DNA of 48,192 bases, from assembly GCA_004212795.1 (NCBI GenBank), contig SHBR01000010.1:1-48192 (forward strand), written 5' to 3'. The translations under genes and the position numbers were made by a program. This document shows positions 27,177-36,424 of the stretch, in pieces (within the stretch, counting starts at the first letter, position 1; every line of letters starts with the position of its first letter). The notes beneath the pieces are model-generated. The model had not been told where the DNA came from. It saw only the letters and a program-made list of their open reading frames with translations, and ran no database searches. Origin of the DNA: Candidatus Thioglobus sp. (GTDB taxonomy: Bacteria > Pseudomonadota > Gammaproteobacteria > Arenicellales > UBA868).

Positions 27177-28697
27177 TCAGTCGGACTGGATAACCGTTTT
27201 TCGCTTCAGAAAATCATCTGCCGCGCTAAAAATAGTCTCGCGACGATCGGCCTTCAATCGTGCCAGGTTTCTCGGCATCATCGCCGTTCGATGATTTTTT
27301 GCCAGATACGCCTGATGGTCATGTACAAAACGCCAATAAAGGCCGTCGACCACATCACACCAGTCTCCTTTTCCGTAGTCGCCCATTTTTCGGATATAGC
27401 TCGAACCGCAAATATAGGGCTTTGTCGCAAAAATCCCGCCATCGCTAAAAAGCGCCATTCCATAGACATTAGGGCCCATGACCCAGTGAGCCGAGTCAAC
27501 GTACATTTCCATAAACCATTGATGAACCGCTTGTGGATGAATACGAGCCAGATTCATCAGATTGCCAACCACCATTAAACGTTCGATGTGGTGCGCCCAA
27601 CCCATAGATTGAGTCTTTTGGATGACGTGATCCAAGGGGTCAATACCCGTCGTCCCCTTATACCAATCATCGGTAAGTCCCGAGGAATGGCCGAAGAAAT
27701 TACCGCTTCGTTGTTCATCACCAAAATTATGATAGATGCCTCTCACAAACTCTCTCCAACCAATCACCTGTCGAACGAAGCCTTCCAAACTATTCAGCGG
27801 CACTGACTGTTTTTGATGAAACCTAAATACTGCCGCCAAGACTTGTCGGGGGTCGAGCAACCCGAAGTTCATTAAGGGCGAAATTAAAGAGTGAAAAACA
27901 ACATCCGAACGGGTGGTGAGCGCGTCTTCAAAGTCACCAAACAGGTTGAGGCGCTCTTTTATAAATGAGTCCAACCAGCGCTTCGCTTGACGATGGTTAA
28001 CGGGGTATTGATATCGACTGGCATCACCAGGATAAGTCGCAAAACGCTCCGCAACCAAACGCATCACCCGCTGGGTGGACTGACTCGGGCGTGGGAAACT
28101 GGGCAATGGAGGCTCAACCTCCTTCGCTAACGGTCGCCGATTCTCGGCATCGAGGCTCCATTGACCACCGGTTGGCGCGCCATTTTCATCAACCAACATG
28201 CCCAAACGAACCCGTTGCTGACGATAAAAACTGACCATTCGAGGACGGGATTCTTTTGCCAAATAGTCAGCGAACCCCTCCCGAGAGCAAAGAAAAATTG
28301 GACTGGGCAGTATCCTGGTTGTTAATCCTAAATAATTTGCGCAATCACTTACTTCCTGGGCCGCCGGTTGGTCTTCAATCTCAAAATGAATAAGGTCCTT
28401 ACTGCCGGCCTCTTTCATCGCTCGATTCATTTGCTTTAAAAACGTATCACCTTCCGGTCCATCAAGAGGGTAATAACAAACATGCGCCCCTGCGGCTCGG
28501 AGGGTGTCCGCGTACTCACGTAATGACGCCAGCATCATCACCATTTTGAGTTGATGATGTGTCTCTCCGACAACCGTAAAGCTGCACTCAGACAGAATAA
28601 AAGTGCAATCCAGCCAGGGCTTTAACTCTCGAATCGAAAAGCACTGTCCGGGAAGGACCAAAAAAAGGCTTTTATCAGCTGACCCTGCTTTTTTCAC
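27177..28697 (-). CDS. Cryptochrome/photolyase of the FeS-BCP (CryPro/PhrB) lineage, cluster ligands missing
   Basis: The 506-residue protein follows the bacterial cryptochrome/photolyase FeS-BCP plan: antenna domain, then FVRQVIGWREFVRGIYH (about 307-323), GWAHHIERLMVVGNLMNLA and VYGMALFSDGGIFATKPY, which form the FAD pocket. In known members four cysteines hold a 4Fe-4S cluster. Here the CxxC site reads MGDYGKGDWCDVVDGLYW (438-455), about ten residues shorter, and the earlier ligand site reads GIDPLD, so the cluster is probably absent. The start is GTG, 9 bases after the lipocalin stop, with no clear ribosome site. It may repair (6-4) or CPD lesions or act as a light sensor. Confidence 0.85.
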   Translation of the reverse strand: MKKAGSADKSLFLVLPGQCFSIRELKPWLDCTFILSECSFTVVGETHHQLKMVMMLASLREYADTLRAAGAHVCYYPLDGPEGDTFLKQMNRAMKEAGSKDLIHFEIEDQPAAQEVSDCANYLGLTTRILPSPIFLCSREGFADYLAKESRPRMVSFYRQQRVRLGMLVDENGAPTGGQWSLDAENRRPLAKEVEPPLPSFPRPSQSTQRVMRLVAERFATYPGDASRYQYPVNHRQAKRWLDSFIKERLNLFGDFEDALTTRSDVVFHSLISPLMNFGLLDPRQVLAAVFRFHQKQSVPLNSLEGFVRQVIGWREFVRGIYHNFGDEQRSGNFFGHSSGLTDDWYKGTTGIDPLDHVIQKTQSMGWAHHIERLMVVGNLMNLARIHPQAVHQWFMEMYVDSAHWVMGPNVYGMALFSDGGIFATKPYICGSSYIRKMGDYGKGDWCDVVDGLYWRFVHDHQAYLAKNHRTAMMPRNLARLKADRRETIFSAADDFLKRKTVIQSD

Positions 28698-28706
28698 CAG
28701 CTAGAG

Positions 28707-29261
28707 CTAATCCCATTTCTGAGGCGTCAGGCGCAAACTGGACGCCTCGTAACCCAGAGCGACAATTTGAGCTAACAGCGCCTGATACTCATCGTCCGGG
28801 ATCGATGGCTCCCTCGCCATTAGCCATACCAGATCTCGTTTTTCGCGGGCGACAATGACACGGGAGTAGTCGTCATTGAGATAAACGATCTGATAATCCG
28901 CTTTTATCGGCCAAACAAACTGCATACCCCACACGGCGTTTGAGCCATCTTCCTTGACAAAACCCTTGGGATGATAGGTTTTTAGCGGTCCATCAAAACC
29001 ACCGTCAAAGAATGAAAATTTTGTTTGAATCGTGCCATCGCCAGTTAAGGTGTACTCCTCAATCGCGTTAAAACTTTCTTTATCGATAAAGGTAGGCGTC
29101 GACGAGATTACATACCACGGCCCCATAAAGCGCTCCAGGTCCACATAATCAACGGGCTTAAGTGGCTCAACGGCCATGGCATGAAAAGAACATGCGGTAG
29201 TTCCGACTGCCGCCATAAGTACTGCTATTAACGCGCGCTTGCGACCAAAAATTCGTTTCAC
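28707..29261 (-). CDS. Lipocalin-family protein
   Basis: The 184-residue protein has an N-terminal export signal and the lipocalin fold: LERFMGPWYVISSTPTFID (the G-x-W motif), YTLTGDGTIQTKFSF, and DYSRVIVAREKRDLVWLMAREP, as in bacterial Blc-type lipocalins. AVGTTAC might be a weak lipobox, but its -3 residue is Thr, so cleavage after AMA is equally possible. Lipocalins bind lipids or other hydrophobic molecules in the envelope. It lies between the second CFA-like methyltransferase (9 bases) and the cryptochrome (9 bases), which suggests it handles the lipids made by this operon. Confidence 0.9.
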   Translation of the reverse strand: MKRIFGRKRALIAVLMAAVGTTACSFHAMAVEPLKPVDYVDLERFMGPWYVISSTPTFIDKESFNAIEEYTLTGDGTIQTKFSFFDGGFDGPLKTYHPKGFVKEDGSNAVWGMQFVWPIKADYQIVYLNDDYSRVIVAREKRDLVWLMAREPSIPDDEYQALLAQIVALGYEASSLRLTPQKWD

Positions 29262-29270
29262 TCGATATCC

Positions 29271-30308
29271 TCAACGTTTATTAAAAAGATAATGACAAAC
29301 CCGCCATTCATCTCCTCCGTGCATTCCGAATAACTCGGCACATGCCATAAAAAATACGCGCCAACGGTTCACCCACATCTTCGCGTTCGCTCTCCCGTAA
29401 GTTTCAGAAAAAATATCAAAGACGTCATCATGAGCCGCGTCTAATTTACCAAGCCAAGCCTCTGACGTTTTCTGGTATTCAACGCCGCTCCAGTCCCATC
29501 TTTGTTCAAAGCAAAGCGAATCTTGGAATTTCAATGGGAGGTCTGCACTCGGCATCATTCCGCCTGAAAAAAAATGACGGCTCATCCAATCTGATCCATC
29601 ATTATCCTCAAAAAAATAAGGGATCGTCTTATGACAAAAAATATGCATAAAAAACCGTCCTTCAGGTTTCAGCCACGCCCCTACCCGATCAAAAATCTCG
29701 CGATAGTTTCGAAGATGCTCAAACATCTCAACTGAGACCACGCGATCAAAACTCTGATCCAACACCAGATGGTTGATATCCGCTGTAATCACCTGAAGGT
29801 TTGTTAACTTCTGCTCGCCTGCCCGGGATTCAATAAATTCCCGTTGAGACGCAGAATTCGAGACCGCCGTTATTTTGGAATTCGGATAGGCGGCTGCCAT
29901 CCAAAGCGTTAGCGAACCCCAACCACAGCCAAGCTCCAATACGTCCTGCCCATCTTCGAGACCGGCGTGATCGCAAGACAAAGCCAATGCCTGCGCTTCG
30001 GCATCATCCAAAGCATTGACACCATCCCAATGCGCACTGCTGTACTTAAGATGAGCGCCTAATACGCACTCGAAAAATCGCGCTGGCACCTCATAATGTT
30101 GCTCGTTTGCTTTCTCTACAAGAGGGGCGACAGGCGCCCGATCGAGATCTTGGATAAATCCCTGCAAACGTTGAGGCAGATGCTCATCTGACACGCTGAT
30201 GTCTTTCAGTCGTTGCCTACAAAGTGCCCGTATTCCTGCCCGAATGACGAGATCAGGCACATAGCCTGAGTCCACTGCCCAAAAAGCGAATTGCGAAAAC
30301 ACGCTCAT
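29271..30308 (-). CDS. CFA-synthase-like SAM methyltransferase (second copy)
   Basis: The 345-residue protein has a SAM-binding domain with DVLELGCGWGSLTLW (about residues 120-134), ITAVSNSASQREFIE and VVSVEMFEHLRNY, matching the cyclopropane-fatty-acid synthase superfamily. NEQHYEVPARFFECVLG precedes it, as in CFA-like enzymes. It is shorter than the first methyltransferase of the operon and diverges from it, for example lacking the C-terminal FCYCEAGF-type segment, so it probably acts on a different lipid or step. It overlaps the DUF2878 gene by 4 bases. Confidence 0.87.
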   Translation of the reverse strand: MSVFSQFAFWAVDSGYVPDLVIRAGIRALCRQRLKDISVSDEHLPQRLQGFIQDLDRAPVAPLVEKANEQHYEVPARFFECVLGAHLKYSSAHWDGVNALDDAEAQALALSCDHAGLEDGQDVLELGCGWGSLTLWMAAAYPNSKITAVSNSASQREFIESRAGEQKLTNLQVITADINHLVLDQSFDRVVSVEMFEHLRNYREIFDRVGAWLKPEGRFFMHIFCHKTIPYFFEDNDGSDWMSRHFFSGGMMPSADLPLKFQDSLCFEQRWDWSGVEYQKTSEAWLGKLDAAHDDVFDIFSETYGRANAKMWVNRWRVFFMACAELFGMHGGDEWRVCHYLFNKR

Positions 30309-30868
30309 AATTTCTCCTCATCCTTATCCCAAGAATAACGCTCAGTCGACGCTGCTTGACGCGAAAGACTTCGGTCTGACGTTTGTTCTAGCAATAGAAT
30401 AAGCGGCATCGCAACAATCCAGGCAAGCACCACACCAAAGGGCGAATAAATCACAAGCGCCCCCATCTTCTCGCCCGCAAGATAGGCTAACGGTCCACCA
30501 ATGCCGCCAAACAAAAGACCTAGTGCGTATCGACCGCGAATCCAGTTGAGACTGTGTCTGATCGAAGCTGCAAAATTAATCCAGAGCGCAATCATCCAGA
30601 TGGTGGTTGGAAACCCGGGACCGGCAGCCTGAGGAAAGCTGATCACGCCGGCCAGCACCGATACAGAGTCCACCGCAAATCCAATCAAGCCGGCGCCTAC
30701 CAATAACACCACGTCATCTCGGGCTGAAGGATGCCAAACCCAAAAAGCGGCTATCCAGGCCACAACAGCAAACGGGCCAATCCAGGGATAACCCCAGGCT
30801 GCACCGAGCACTGCAATAAACCACGCCGCCTGAAAAGCAACAAAATTAACAATGACAGTGCGACTCAA
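30305..30868 (-). CDS. DUF2878 membrane protein
   Basis: The 187-residue protein has about six hydrophobic segments and the DUF2878 pattern NFVAFQAAWFIAVLGAAWGYPWIG, then GFAVDSVSVLAGV and PTTIWMIALWINFAAS. Function is unknown. DUF2878 genes are known to sit next to CFA-like and DUF1365 genes in other bacteria. Here it lies between two methyltransferase genes with 4-base overlaps on both sides, so it should be made together with them in the inner membrane. Confidence 0.87.
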   Translation of the reverse strand: MSRTVIVNFVAFQAAWFIAVLGAAWGYPWIGPFAVVAWIAAFWVWHPSARDDVVLLVGAGLIGFAVDSVSVLAGVISFPQAAGPGFPTTIWMIALWINFAASIRHSLNWIRGRYALGLLFGGIGGPLAYLAGEKMGALVIYSPFGVVLAWIVAMPLILLLEQTSDRSLSRQAASTERYSWDKDEEKL

Positions 30869-32148
30869 AACGAACTCCCGTTACCCAAGCGGCGGGGGAC
30901 TTCACCCCGCCATTTTGGACGGGTCAGTACGATTTGAAGATCGGATAAATAACGCTCGTCAAACCCAGCCTCGCAGTAGCAGAAGTAATAATTCCACAGT
31001 CGAATGAAACGCTCAGGGTAGCCCAAGGCCCGGATGTCTTCGCGGTGCGCATTAAAATTGTCCCGCCAGCGACGCAACGTTTCTGCGTAATGAGGTGCGA
31101 TATCCTCAAGATCCACCATTTTGAGATCAGTACGCTGACGAACGGCCTCATTGATCGCGCCTAAAGATGGCACACAACTCCCGGGGAATATATAACGCTG
31201 AATAAAATCACAGCCTTTGAGGTATTGCGCATATCGCTGATCAGGCATTGTGATCGCCTGCAACAAAGCGGCGCCGTTATCCTTTAAAAACGATTGAATT
31301 TTCAAAAAATAATCGCCCAAAAATTCCTGTCCCACCGCCTCTATCATCTCAATCGAAACCACACGATCATATTGACCTTGATGATCCCGGTAATCGCAAA
31401 GCAGAATCTCAATTTTCTCTGTCAAGCCAGCCTCAATCACTTTTGCTTTTGCGAACTCAAATTGTTCTTGCGAAATCGTAATACCCGTCACTCGACATCC
31501 AAATCGAGAGGCCGCATGAATCGCGAACCCGCCCCATCCGCAGCCGACCTCAAGCACGTGATGGGAAGCGTCAAGCGAGAGCTTGTTGCAAATCCGCTCT
31601 AATTTGTTTTGCCCGGCGGTATCAAGTGAGTCATGGCCTGACTGGAAAAATGCGCTGGAGTAATTCATTGATCGATCCAGAAACAGATCAAACAGCGCAT
31701 TACCAAGATCATAGTGATCAGAGATATTTCGTCGACTGCCACCGGGGGAGTTACGTCGTTTTTCATGAAACCGGCTCGCGGCTCGTGCTGCGACTTGAGA
31801 CCATCCCCGATCAAAACCGTCAGTGAGCTCTGGATTCTGGGCCAGAATCGCGAACACCGGTGTTAAATCTTGACTGGACCACGTTCCATCCATCCACGCT
31901 TTAGCGGCGCCCAGGCTACCGCGCAAGGCAATCTCGGAAAAAAAATTGGGATCTTTGACCTCAATGTGAGCACTCACTCCAGTATCGTCACCAAATGAAT
32001 GCGAAACCCCTCCCTCTTCAATCACCAATCGACCGTGCAGATCTGACAGCTTACGAAACAACATGCGCCGGCATTGTTGCTGAAACCACGAAGGTTCCGC
32101 CTCATTCGAAGATTCCAAAAGTGTTCTTGCGTTATCACTCATCATCAC
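30865..32148 (-). CDS. cfa: Cyclopropane-fatty-acyl-phospholipid synthase-like methyltransferase (first copy)
   Basis: The 427-residue protein has the N-terminal CFA domain (FFSEIALRGSLGAAKAWMDG), then ISDHYDLGNALFDLFLD, and SAM motif VLEVGCGWGGFAIH (near residue 197). GCDFIQRYIFPGSCVPS and WRDNFNAHREDIRALGYPERF follow as in CFA synthases. Enzymes of this group add methylene or methyl to unsaturated acyl chains in phospholipids; the product may be a cyclopropane, a methyl branch, or a furan-acid precursor. It starts 5 bases after the DUF1365 stop and overlaps the DUF2878 gene by 4. Confidence 0.92.
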   Translation of the reverse strand: MMMSDNARTLLESSNEAEPSWFQQQCRRMLFRKLSDLHGRLVIEEGGVSHSFGDDTGVSAHIEVKDPNFFSEIALRGSLGAAKAWMDGTWSSQDLTPVFAILAQNPELTDGFDRGWSQVAARAASRFHEKRRNSPGGSRRNISDHYDLGNALFDLFLDRSMNYSSAFFQSGHDSLDTAGQNKLERICNKLSLDASHHVLEVGCGWGGFAIHAASRFGCRVTGITISQEQFEFAKAKVIEAGLTEKIEILLCDYRDHQGQYDRVVSIEMIEAVGQEFLGDYFLKIQSFLKDNGAALLQAITMPDQRYAQYLKGCDFIQRYIFPGSCVPSLGAINEAVRQRTDLKMVDLEDIAPHYAETLRRWRDNFNAHREDIRALGYPERFIRLWNYYFCYCEAGFDERYLSDLQIVLTRPKWRGEVPRRLGNGSSF

Positions 32149-32153
32149 AAATG

Positions 32154-32912
32154 CTATTGAGTAGTTGATTTAGGATGCGGCACAAACGGGATACGTTTTA
32201 GCCACAGTCGCATTGCCTGCCAGTAAATTGCGGCTACGACACGAGCGGTCATTAATGGAAAACGCAGGAGACAAAGCGCCAAATTCCGGCTTGTGATCTG
32301 TTTGGATTGCATCGTTAGGTTGGCAGAAAATATTAAGCGGCCGTCTTCAAACGAGCGCATTGTCACCTGCAAGCCGTTGTCCGGCTGTGAAAACTGCCAG
32401 TGATAGCGTTGATTCATCTTCATAAAGGGCGACACGTGAAAAACCTTGTCGAACTCAAAATTTTTTTCGCCCAACACTGTATTTTCAGGGCATTTCAGCA
32501 CATAACAGTGCTGCTCACCCCACGGGGTATTGTTCACCTCAGCAACAACATGTGTCACTTTCTGCCCTGAGTCATCCCAGCAAAAATAAAAACTAACCGG
32601 GTTCATGCAATAACCAAAATAACGCAGGTGCGTTAGCAATGTAATTCGCCCCCCCGGCCTATCGCCGGACTGACTTTCAACAAGATGACGAATACTCTGG
32701 TCAAGTGACTGTAACGGATTACCCGTATGATCAGATCGCCTAAAGCGCGCAAGTGCTGTGGAACGTGCGGACCATAACCAGTAGGCGTTAAAAACATCGG
32801 GGATCTCATCAAGATCCAGATAGAGCATAAACAAGCGATAGCAAAATTGATGTCGCTGAGGTCGTAAACGAGTATGGCAAACACGACCCACGTATACCTT
32901 GCTATTCAGCAT
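32154..32912 (-). CDS. DUF1365 family protein
   Basis: The 252-residue protein begins [19 protein letters not shown] and continues [15 protein letters not shown], the hallmark of DUF1365, with [19 protein letters not shown] in the middle. The function is unknown, but the gene is nearly always found between an FAD oxidoreductase and a CFA-like methyltransferase, as here, also in the mycobacterial sigK locus. It overlaps the FAD oxidoreductase gene by 7 bases. Confidence 0.95.
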   Translation of the reverse strand: MLNSKVYVGRVCHTRLRPQRHQFCYRLFMLYLDLDEIPDVFNAYWLWSARSTALARFRRSDHTGNPLQSLDQSIRHLVESQSGDRPGGRITLLTHLRYFGYCMNPVSFYFCWDDSGQKVTHVVAEVNNTPWGEQHCYVLKCPENTVLGEKNFEFDKVFHVSPFMKMNQRYHWQFSQPDNGLQVTMRSFEDGRLIFSANLTMQSKQITSRNLALCLLRFPLMTARVVAAIYWQAMRLWLKRIPFVPHPKSTTQ

Positions 32913-34159
32913 GGGCGCTCGACACCGAAAGCGTCACACACCGCGATTGCGCTGCGCACACCATCTTCATGAAATCCAAAGCCCCAGTAAGCGCCGCAAA
33001 AGCTGATCGCCTGCCGGCGAATCACCTGATGGTGGCGTTTTTGAAATTCATCGCGACCGGGCGTAAATAGCGGATGCCTAACGACCTCGCGGCGCAAAAT
33101 ATGATCCTGATCTAGTTCATCGTGTTGATTTAGCGATACACAATAGGTGTGCTTTGCATCAAGTGCCTGCAGCTTATTCATGTTGTAAGTGACGCCGGTA
33201 GCTGCTGAAGCATCATCACGAACGCGATAATTCCAACTGGCCCACGCTCGTTGCGCTTTGGGCAATACACGGGTATCCGTGTGCAGTGTGACCACGTTAT
33301 CCTGATAAGGAAAAGCACTAAGAAGTTCAGACTCCTCCGCATCGGGCGCCTGAATGATATTAAGACTTGTATCTGCATGGGTAGCAAGCACGACCTCATC
33401 AAAATGCTCGCTTTTGCCATTATGAAATTCAAGGTCAACGCCCCCGCCAACACGTGTCACGCGGGATACGCGATGGTCCAGCTGCAATTCGCTTTCCAAT
33501 TGGCTCACTATCTTTGTCACATACTGTTGCGACCCCCCGGAGACGGTTCTCCAAACCGGTCGATCCTCCATCTGCAGCATCGAATGGTTGCGAAGAAACT
33601 CAAGAAAAAAACGCACAGGGAATTGGCTAAAAGATTCGCTGGAGCACGACCATAGTGCGCCGCCCAGCGGTAATAAATAATGTTCAACCAAATTCTGGCG
33701 ATAGCCCCGATGTTTCGCGAATTCGCCAACGGTAATCTCATCGCTTATATCTTTTCTAAGCGCATCATTACCGTCGCGATGAAAAGCAAAAATAGATCGC
33801 AGCAATTGCCATGCCTCGAGTCGGAACAAGTTGCTTCGTTGCGCAAAAAAAGTGTTCAGATTTGAACCGCTGAACTCGAATCCACTTGTGTCACAACGGA
33901 CGCTGAAACTCATATCCGACGGTTGGGATGAAACCCCTAAGCGATCAAATAAACTGCTCAGATGAGGATAATTTTTGAAGTTAAAAACGATAAAGCCGGT
34001 ATCGATTCCAATAGACCGCCCGTTTTCTTTCACAACACGCGTATTGGCATGCCCACCCGCGCGATGATCTGCGTCAAATACAGTGACGTGGTGATGGCGT
34101 TTCAGTCCGAGCGCGCAAACCAGGCCTGATACTCCGGCCCCCACAACTGCAACTTTCAA
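32906..34159 (-). CDS. FAD-dependent amine-oxidase-like oxidoreductase
   Basis: The 417-residue protein opens with the Rossmann motif [16 protein letters not shown] and [13 protein letters not shown], the ADP-ribose and FAD contacts of the amine oxidase superfamily. [10 protein letters not shown] follows, and the C-terminal [18 protein letters not shown] closes the FAD site. Partners of this type next to DUF1365 and CFA genes are thought to act on lipid chains, but their reaction is not established. It overlaps the desaturase gene by 4 bases (ATGA) and DUF1365 by 7. Confidence 0.92.
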   Translation of the reverse strand: MKVAVVGAGVSGLVCALGLKRHHHVTVFDADHRAGGHANTRVVKENGRSIGIDTGFIVFNFKNYPHLSSLFDRLGVSSQPSDMSFSVRCDTSGFEFSGSNLNTFFAQRSNLFRLEAWQLLRSIFAFHRDGNDALRKDISDEITVGEFAKHRGYRQNLVEHYLLPLGGALWSCSSESFSQFPVRFFLEFLRNHSMLQMEDRPVWRTVSGGSQQYVTKIVSQLESELQLDHRVSRVTRVGGGVDLEFHNGKSEHFDEVVLATHADTSLNIIQAPDAEESELLSAFPYQDNVVTLHTDTRVLPKAQRAWASWNYRVRDDASAATGVTYNMNKLQALDAKHTYCVSLNQHDELDQDHILRREVVRHPLFTPGRDEFQKRHHQVIRRQAISFCGAYWGFGFHEDGVRSAIAVCDAFGVERPC

Positions 34160-35151
34160 CGGCGAGCCCGACCAGCCTCAAGAATCTTGCTGGGTACAGG
34201 TCGCAGGTTCCAAACCAAACCAAGAGTCTTCAAGACTCTTAAACCCATGTAGGACAAATCGACTTCCCACCAATAGAAGCCTTGCCGAGCCGCACCAGGG
34301 TAACGATGATGGTTATTATGCCAACCCTCCCCCAGGGTCAGAAGCGCAAGTAGAAAATTATTTCGGCTGTGGTCTGGCGTATCAAACCGTCGACGCCCAT
34401 AACGATGCGCCAAAGAATTAATGGTATACGTTGCGTGATAAAGCGCCGTTGTCGAGATGAAGAATCCCCAGACTAATGTCTGCCAGCCGCTCGTTTCAAG
34501 ACCTGGATATGAGGCTTGCGCCCAATCCCCTATAAAAAAACAAAGCACACCGAGCGCCATAAGCGGCACCCAATCGAACCTCTCTAAAACGACCAACTCG
34601 CGACATTTTTTGAGGTCTTTCACCTGTTTCCAGCGGATCGGGAATGCATCTCGGGTCAAAAACCAAAGCACATGACTGAACCAGAATGTATCGGTCTGAG
34701 GGGAATGCGGATCGAGTGCGGTATCGGAGTGAAGATGGTGCTGTCGATGGTGGCTGGCCCACCAAATTGGACCTCGCTGACCCGCGGTACACCCCAGTAC
34801 TGCCACCAATAGTCGAAAAGAACGACTGCTCTCGAAGGCACGATGTGCAAAAAACCGATGGTAAAACGCGGTGATGAGGAACATCCGGCCCAAATAAAGC
34901 AACAAAGCAAGCGCCACCGCAAACCAGCTGATACCCACCCAGATAACGGCGAAACACCCGAGATGAATCGCTAAAAACGGAATCAATCGCCATAGGTCAA
35001 GGGAACGTGGCGATCTAAAACGGGTGCGATCTAAATAGCGAGCGTCGTTAACAAGCCAAAAAACGAAGGTTTGCCAGCGGGACGGGGTGTCTTCAGGGGT
35101 TTCTGGAGTGTCAGTCACGAAATTATCTGGTCTAAGTTTCTGATAAGGCAT
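34156..35151 (-). CDS. Membrane acyl-CoA/acyl-lipid fatty acid desaturase
   Basis: The ATG at 35151 is chosen over an upstream in-frame TTG (331 residues). Three histidine boxes bind the diiron centre: HRFFAHR, HHRQHH and GEGWHNNHH. Four or so membrane segments lie around them, as in stearoyl-CoA-type delta-9 desaturases. It should place a double bond in an acyl chain and would supply the substrate for the CFA-like methyltransferases downstream; that link is inference. Its start overlaps the kinase gene end by 20 bases, tying it to the two-component genes. Confidence 0.93.
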   Translation of the reverse strand: MPYQKLRPDNFVTDTPETPEDTPSRWQTFVFWLVNDARYLDRTRFRSPRSLDLWRLIPFLAIHLGCFAVIWVGISWFAVALALLLYLGRMFLITAFYHRFFAHRAFESSRSFRLLVAVLGCTAGQRGPIWWASHHRQHHLHSDTALDPHSPQTDTFWFSHVLWFLTRDAFPIRWKQVKDLKKCRELVVLERFDWVPLMALGVLCFFIGDWAQASYPGLETSGWQTLVWGFFISTTALYHATYTINSLAHRYGRRRFDTPDHSRNNFLLALLTLGEGWHNNHHRYPGAARQGFYWWEVDLSYMGLRVLKTLGLVWNLRPVPSKILEAGRARR

Positions 35152-36424
35152 CGGGAAATTCAACAACAGCCGTGGTGCCCTTCCCCGGACTGCTAGTCAG
35201 ACTAACAGGCCAGCCGAACCGCTCTGACAACTTTCTCACGATATTGAGTCCCACACCGTGGCCGCCAGGTCTAGCTTGACTCCCTCGGCTAAAGGCATGA
35301 AACGCTACATCCTGATCATGTATTGACATCCCGATCCCGGTATCCTCAATTGTAACGTAGTGTCCCGAAATCGACACAGTGACGGTTCCTTCATCTGTGT
35401 ATGTACAGGCGTTTCGCAGCAAATTGCCGAGCAATACAGAGAGCACCCGCTCAGGTGCACGAACCAAAATTCGGTCAGAAAAATTTGTTTCGATAGAAAC
35501 AGAACGCCCTTCAAGAAGCGTCCGCCCGCGATCAATCTCTTCCATCAGCAGATCGTTTAAACAAACGACGCTTGATTCAATATGTCGATCCGGCTCTCTT
35601 GCGAGCAATAAAAAAGCTTCGATCAGATTGGTCATCTGCGCCGCCGCTCGATGTATTTTGTCGATTGACTTTCGAACCCGCTCATCCAGCGACGGCTCTT
35701 TCAATGCGACATCGCAGGCCACGCGAACGACGGTCAACGGGCTTCGCAATTCATGACTCACGTCGCGCGTAAATTCGCGCTCGCGCGCGATAAATTCCTG
35801 AACCCTCTCAACCAAATGTTTAAGCGCACCGCTTAACACCATAATTTCCCGATCAGCACCCTGAGGCAAATCGGTGACATCAAAATCCGGATGCTGGGTT
35901 GATTCGAGCTGGAGATTCTCGACTTCATGCGCGAGCCGGACAACGGGAGAAACGGACCCCCGGTAGAAGCGATAGCCCAAATACAGCGAAACGTAAACAA
36001 TGACCAAAACGATCATCAGCGGAACAAGTCCAAACCAAAGTGCCAATGACCGAACCTGCTCGCCTTCAAATATAAGGGTTAGTCTTTCACCACCTTGCTC
36101 TGACACATGAACGACCGAAAAATGATCCGGGGATGGCAATTCATGAAAACCGGTTGGCAATGCACGGAGGTCGTCCGGCAACTCGCGGGAGCCCGAAAGG
36201 AACCCGGTTAAGTTGCGGGTATCGGGCGCGGGAAATGCTTCATCAGTAGCACGAGCGGACCAGAAATATTCGGCCTCGGTCGAAAGCGCCTGCCGAACCA
36301 GCATCTCTTTCATTATCCACCCTGCTCCCCACGTACCGAGGGCCGCCGCTAACCCGACGAGAAGGAGTTGAAAGGTAACGACGCGGGTGAAGCGTCGGAC
36401 AATTCCTGCCCTAATGGGCGGCAT
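35132..36424 (-). CDS. Sensor histidine kinase
   Basis: The ATG at 36424, overlapping the regulator gene by 14 bases, is preferred; the frame is open further upstream. The 430-residue protein has a membrane segment near 16-38, a periplasmic loop of about 90 residues (SARATDEAFPAPDTRNLTG, FSVVHVSEQGG), a second segment near 127-150, a HAMP region, the HisKA box DVSHELRSP with His224, N-box LLGNLLRNACTY, G1 DTGIGM and G2 GHGVGLNIV. It should sense an envelope signal and phosphorylate the adjacent regulator; the signal is unknown. Confidence 0.93.
   Translation of the reverse strand: MPPIRAGIVRRFTRVVTFQLLLVGLAAALGTWGAGWIMKEMLVRQALSTEAEYFWSARATDEAFPAPDTRNLTGFLSGSRELPDDLRALPTGFHELPSPDHFSVVHVSEQGGERLTLIFEGEQVRSLALWFGLVPLMIVLVIVYVSLYLGYRFYRGSVSPVVRLAHEVENLQLESTQHPDFDVTDLPQGADREIMVLSGALKHLVERVQEFIAREREFTRDVSHELRSPLTVVRVACDVALKEPSLDERVRKSIDKIHRAAAQMTNLIEAFLLLAREPDRHIESSVVCLNDLLMEEIDRGRTLLEGRSVSIETNFSDRILVRAPERVLSVLLGNLLRNACTYTDEGTVTVSISGHYVTIEDTGIGMSIHDQDVAFHAFSRGSQARPGGHGVGLNIVRKLSERFGWPVSLTSSPGKGTTAVVEFPDALSET

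Noticed and set aside
34496-34993. 165-codon frame in another phase inside the desaturase gene
   Set aside because: The desaturase frame carries all three histidine boxes; this one is a shadow.
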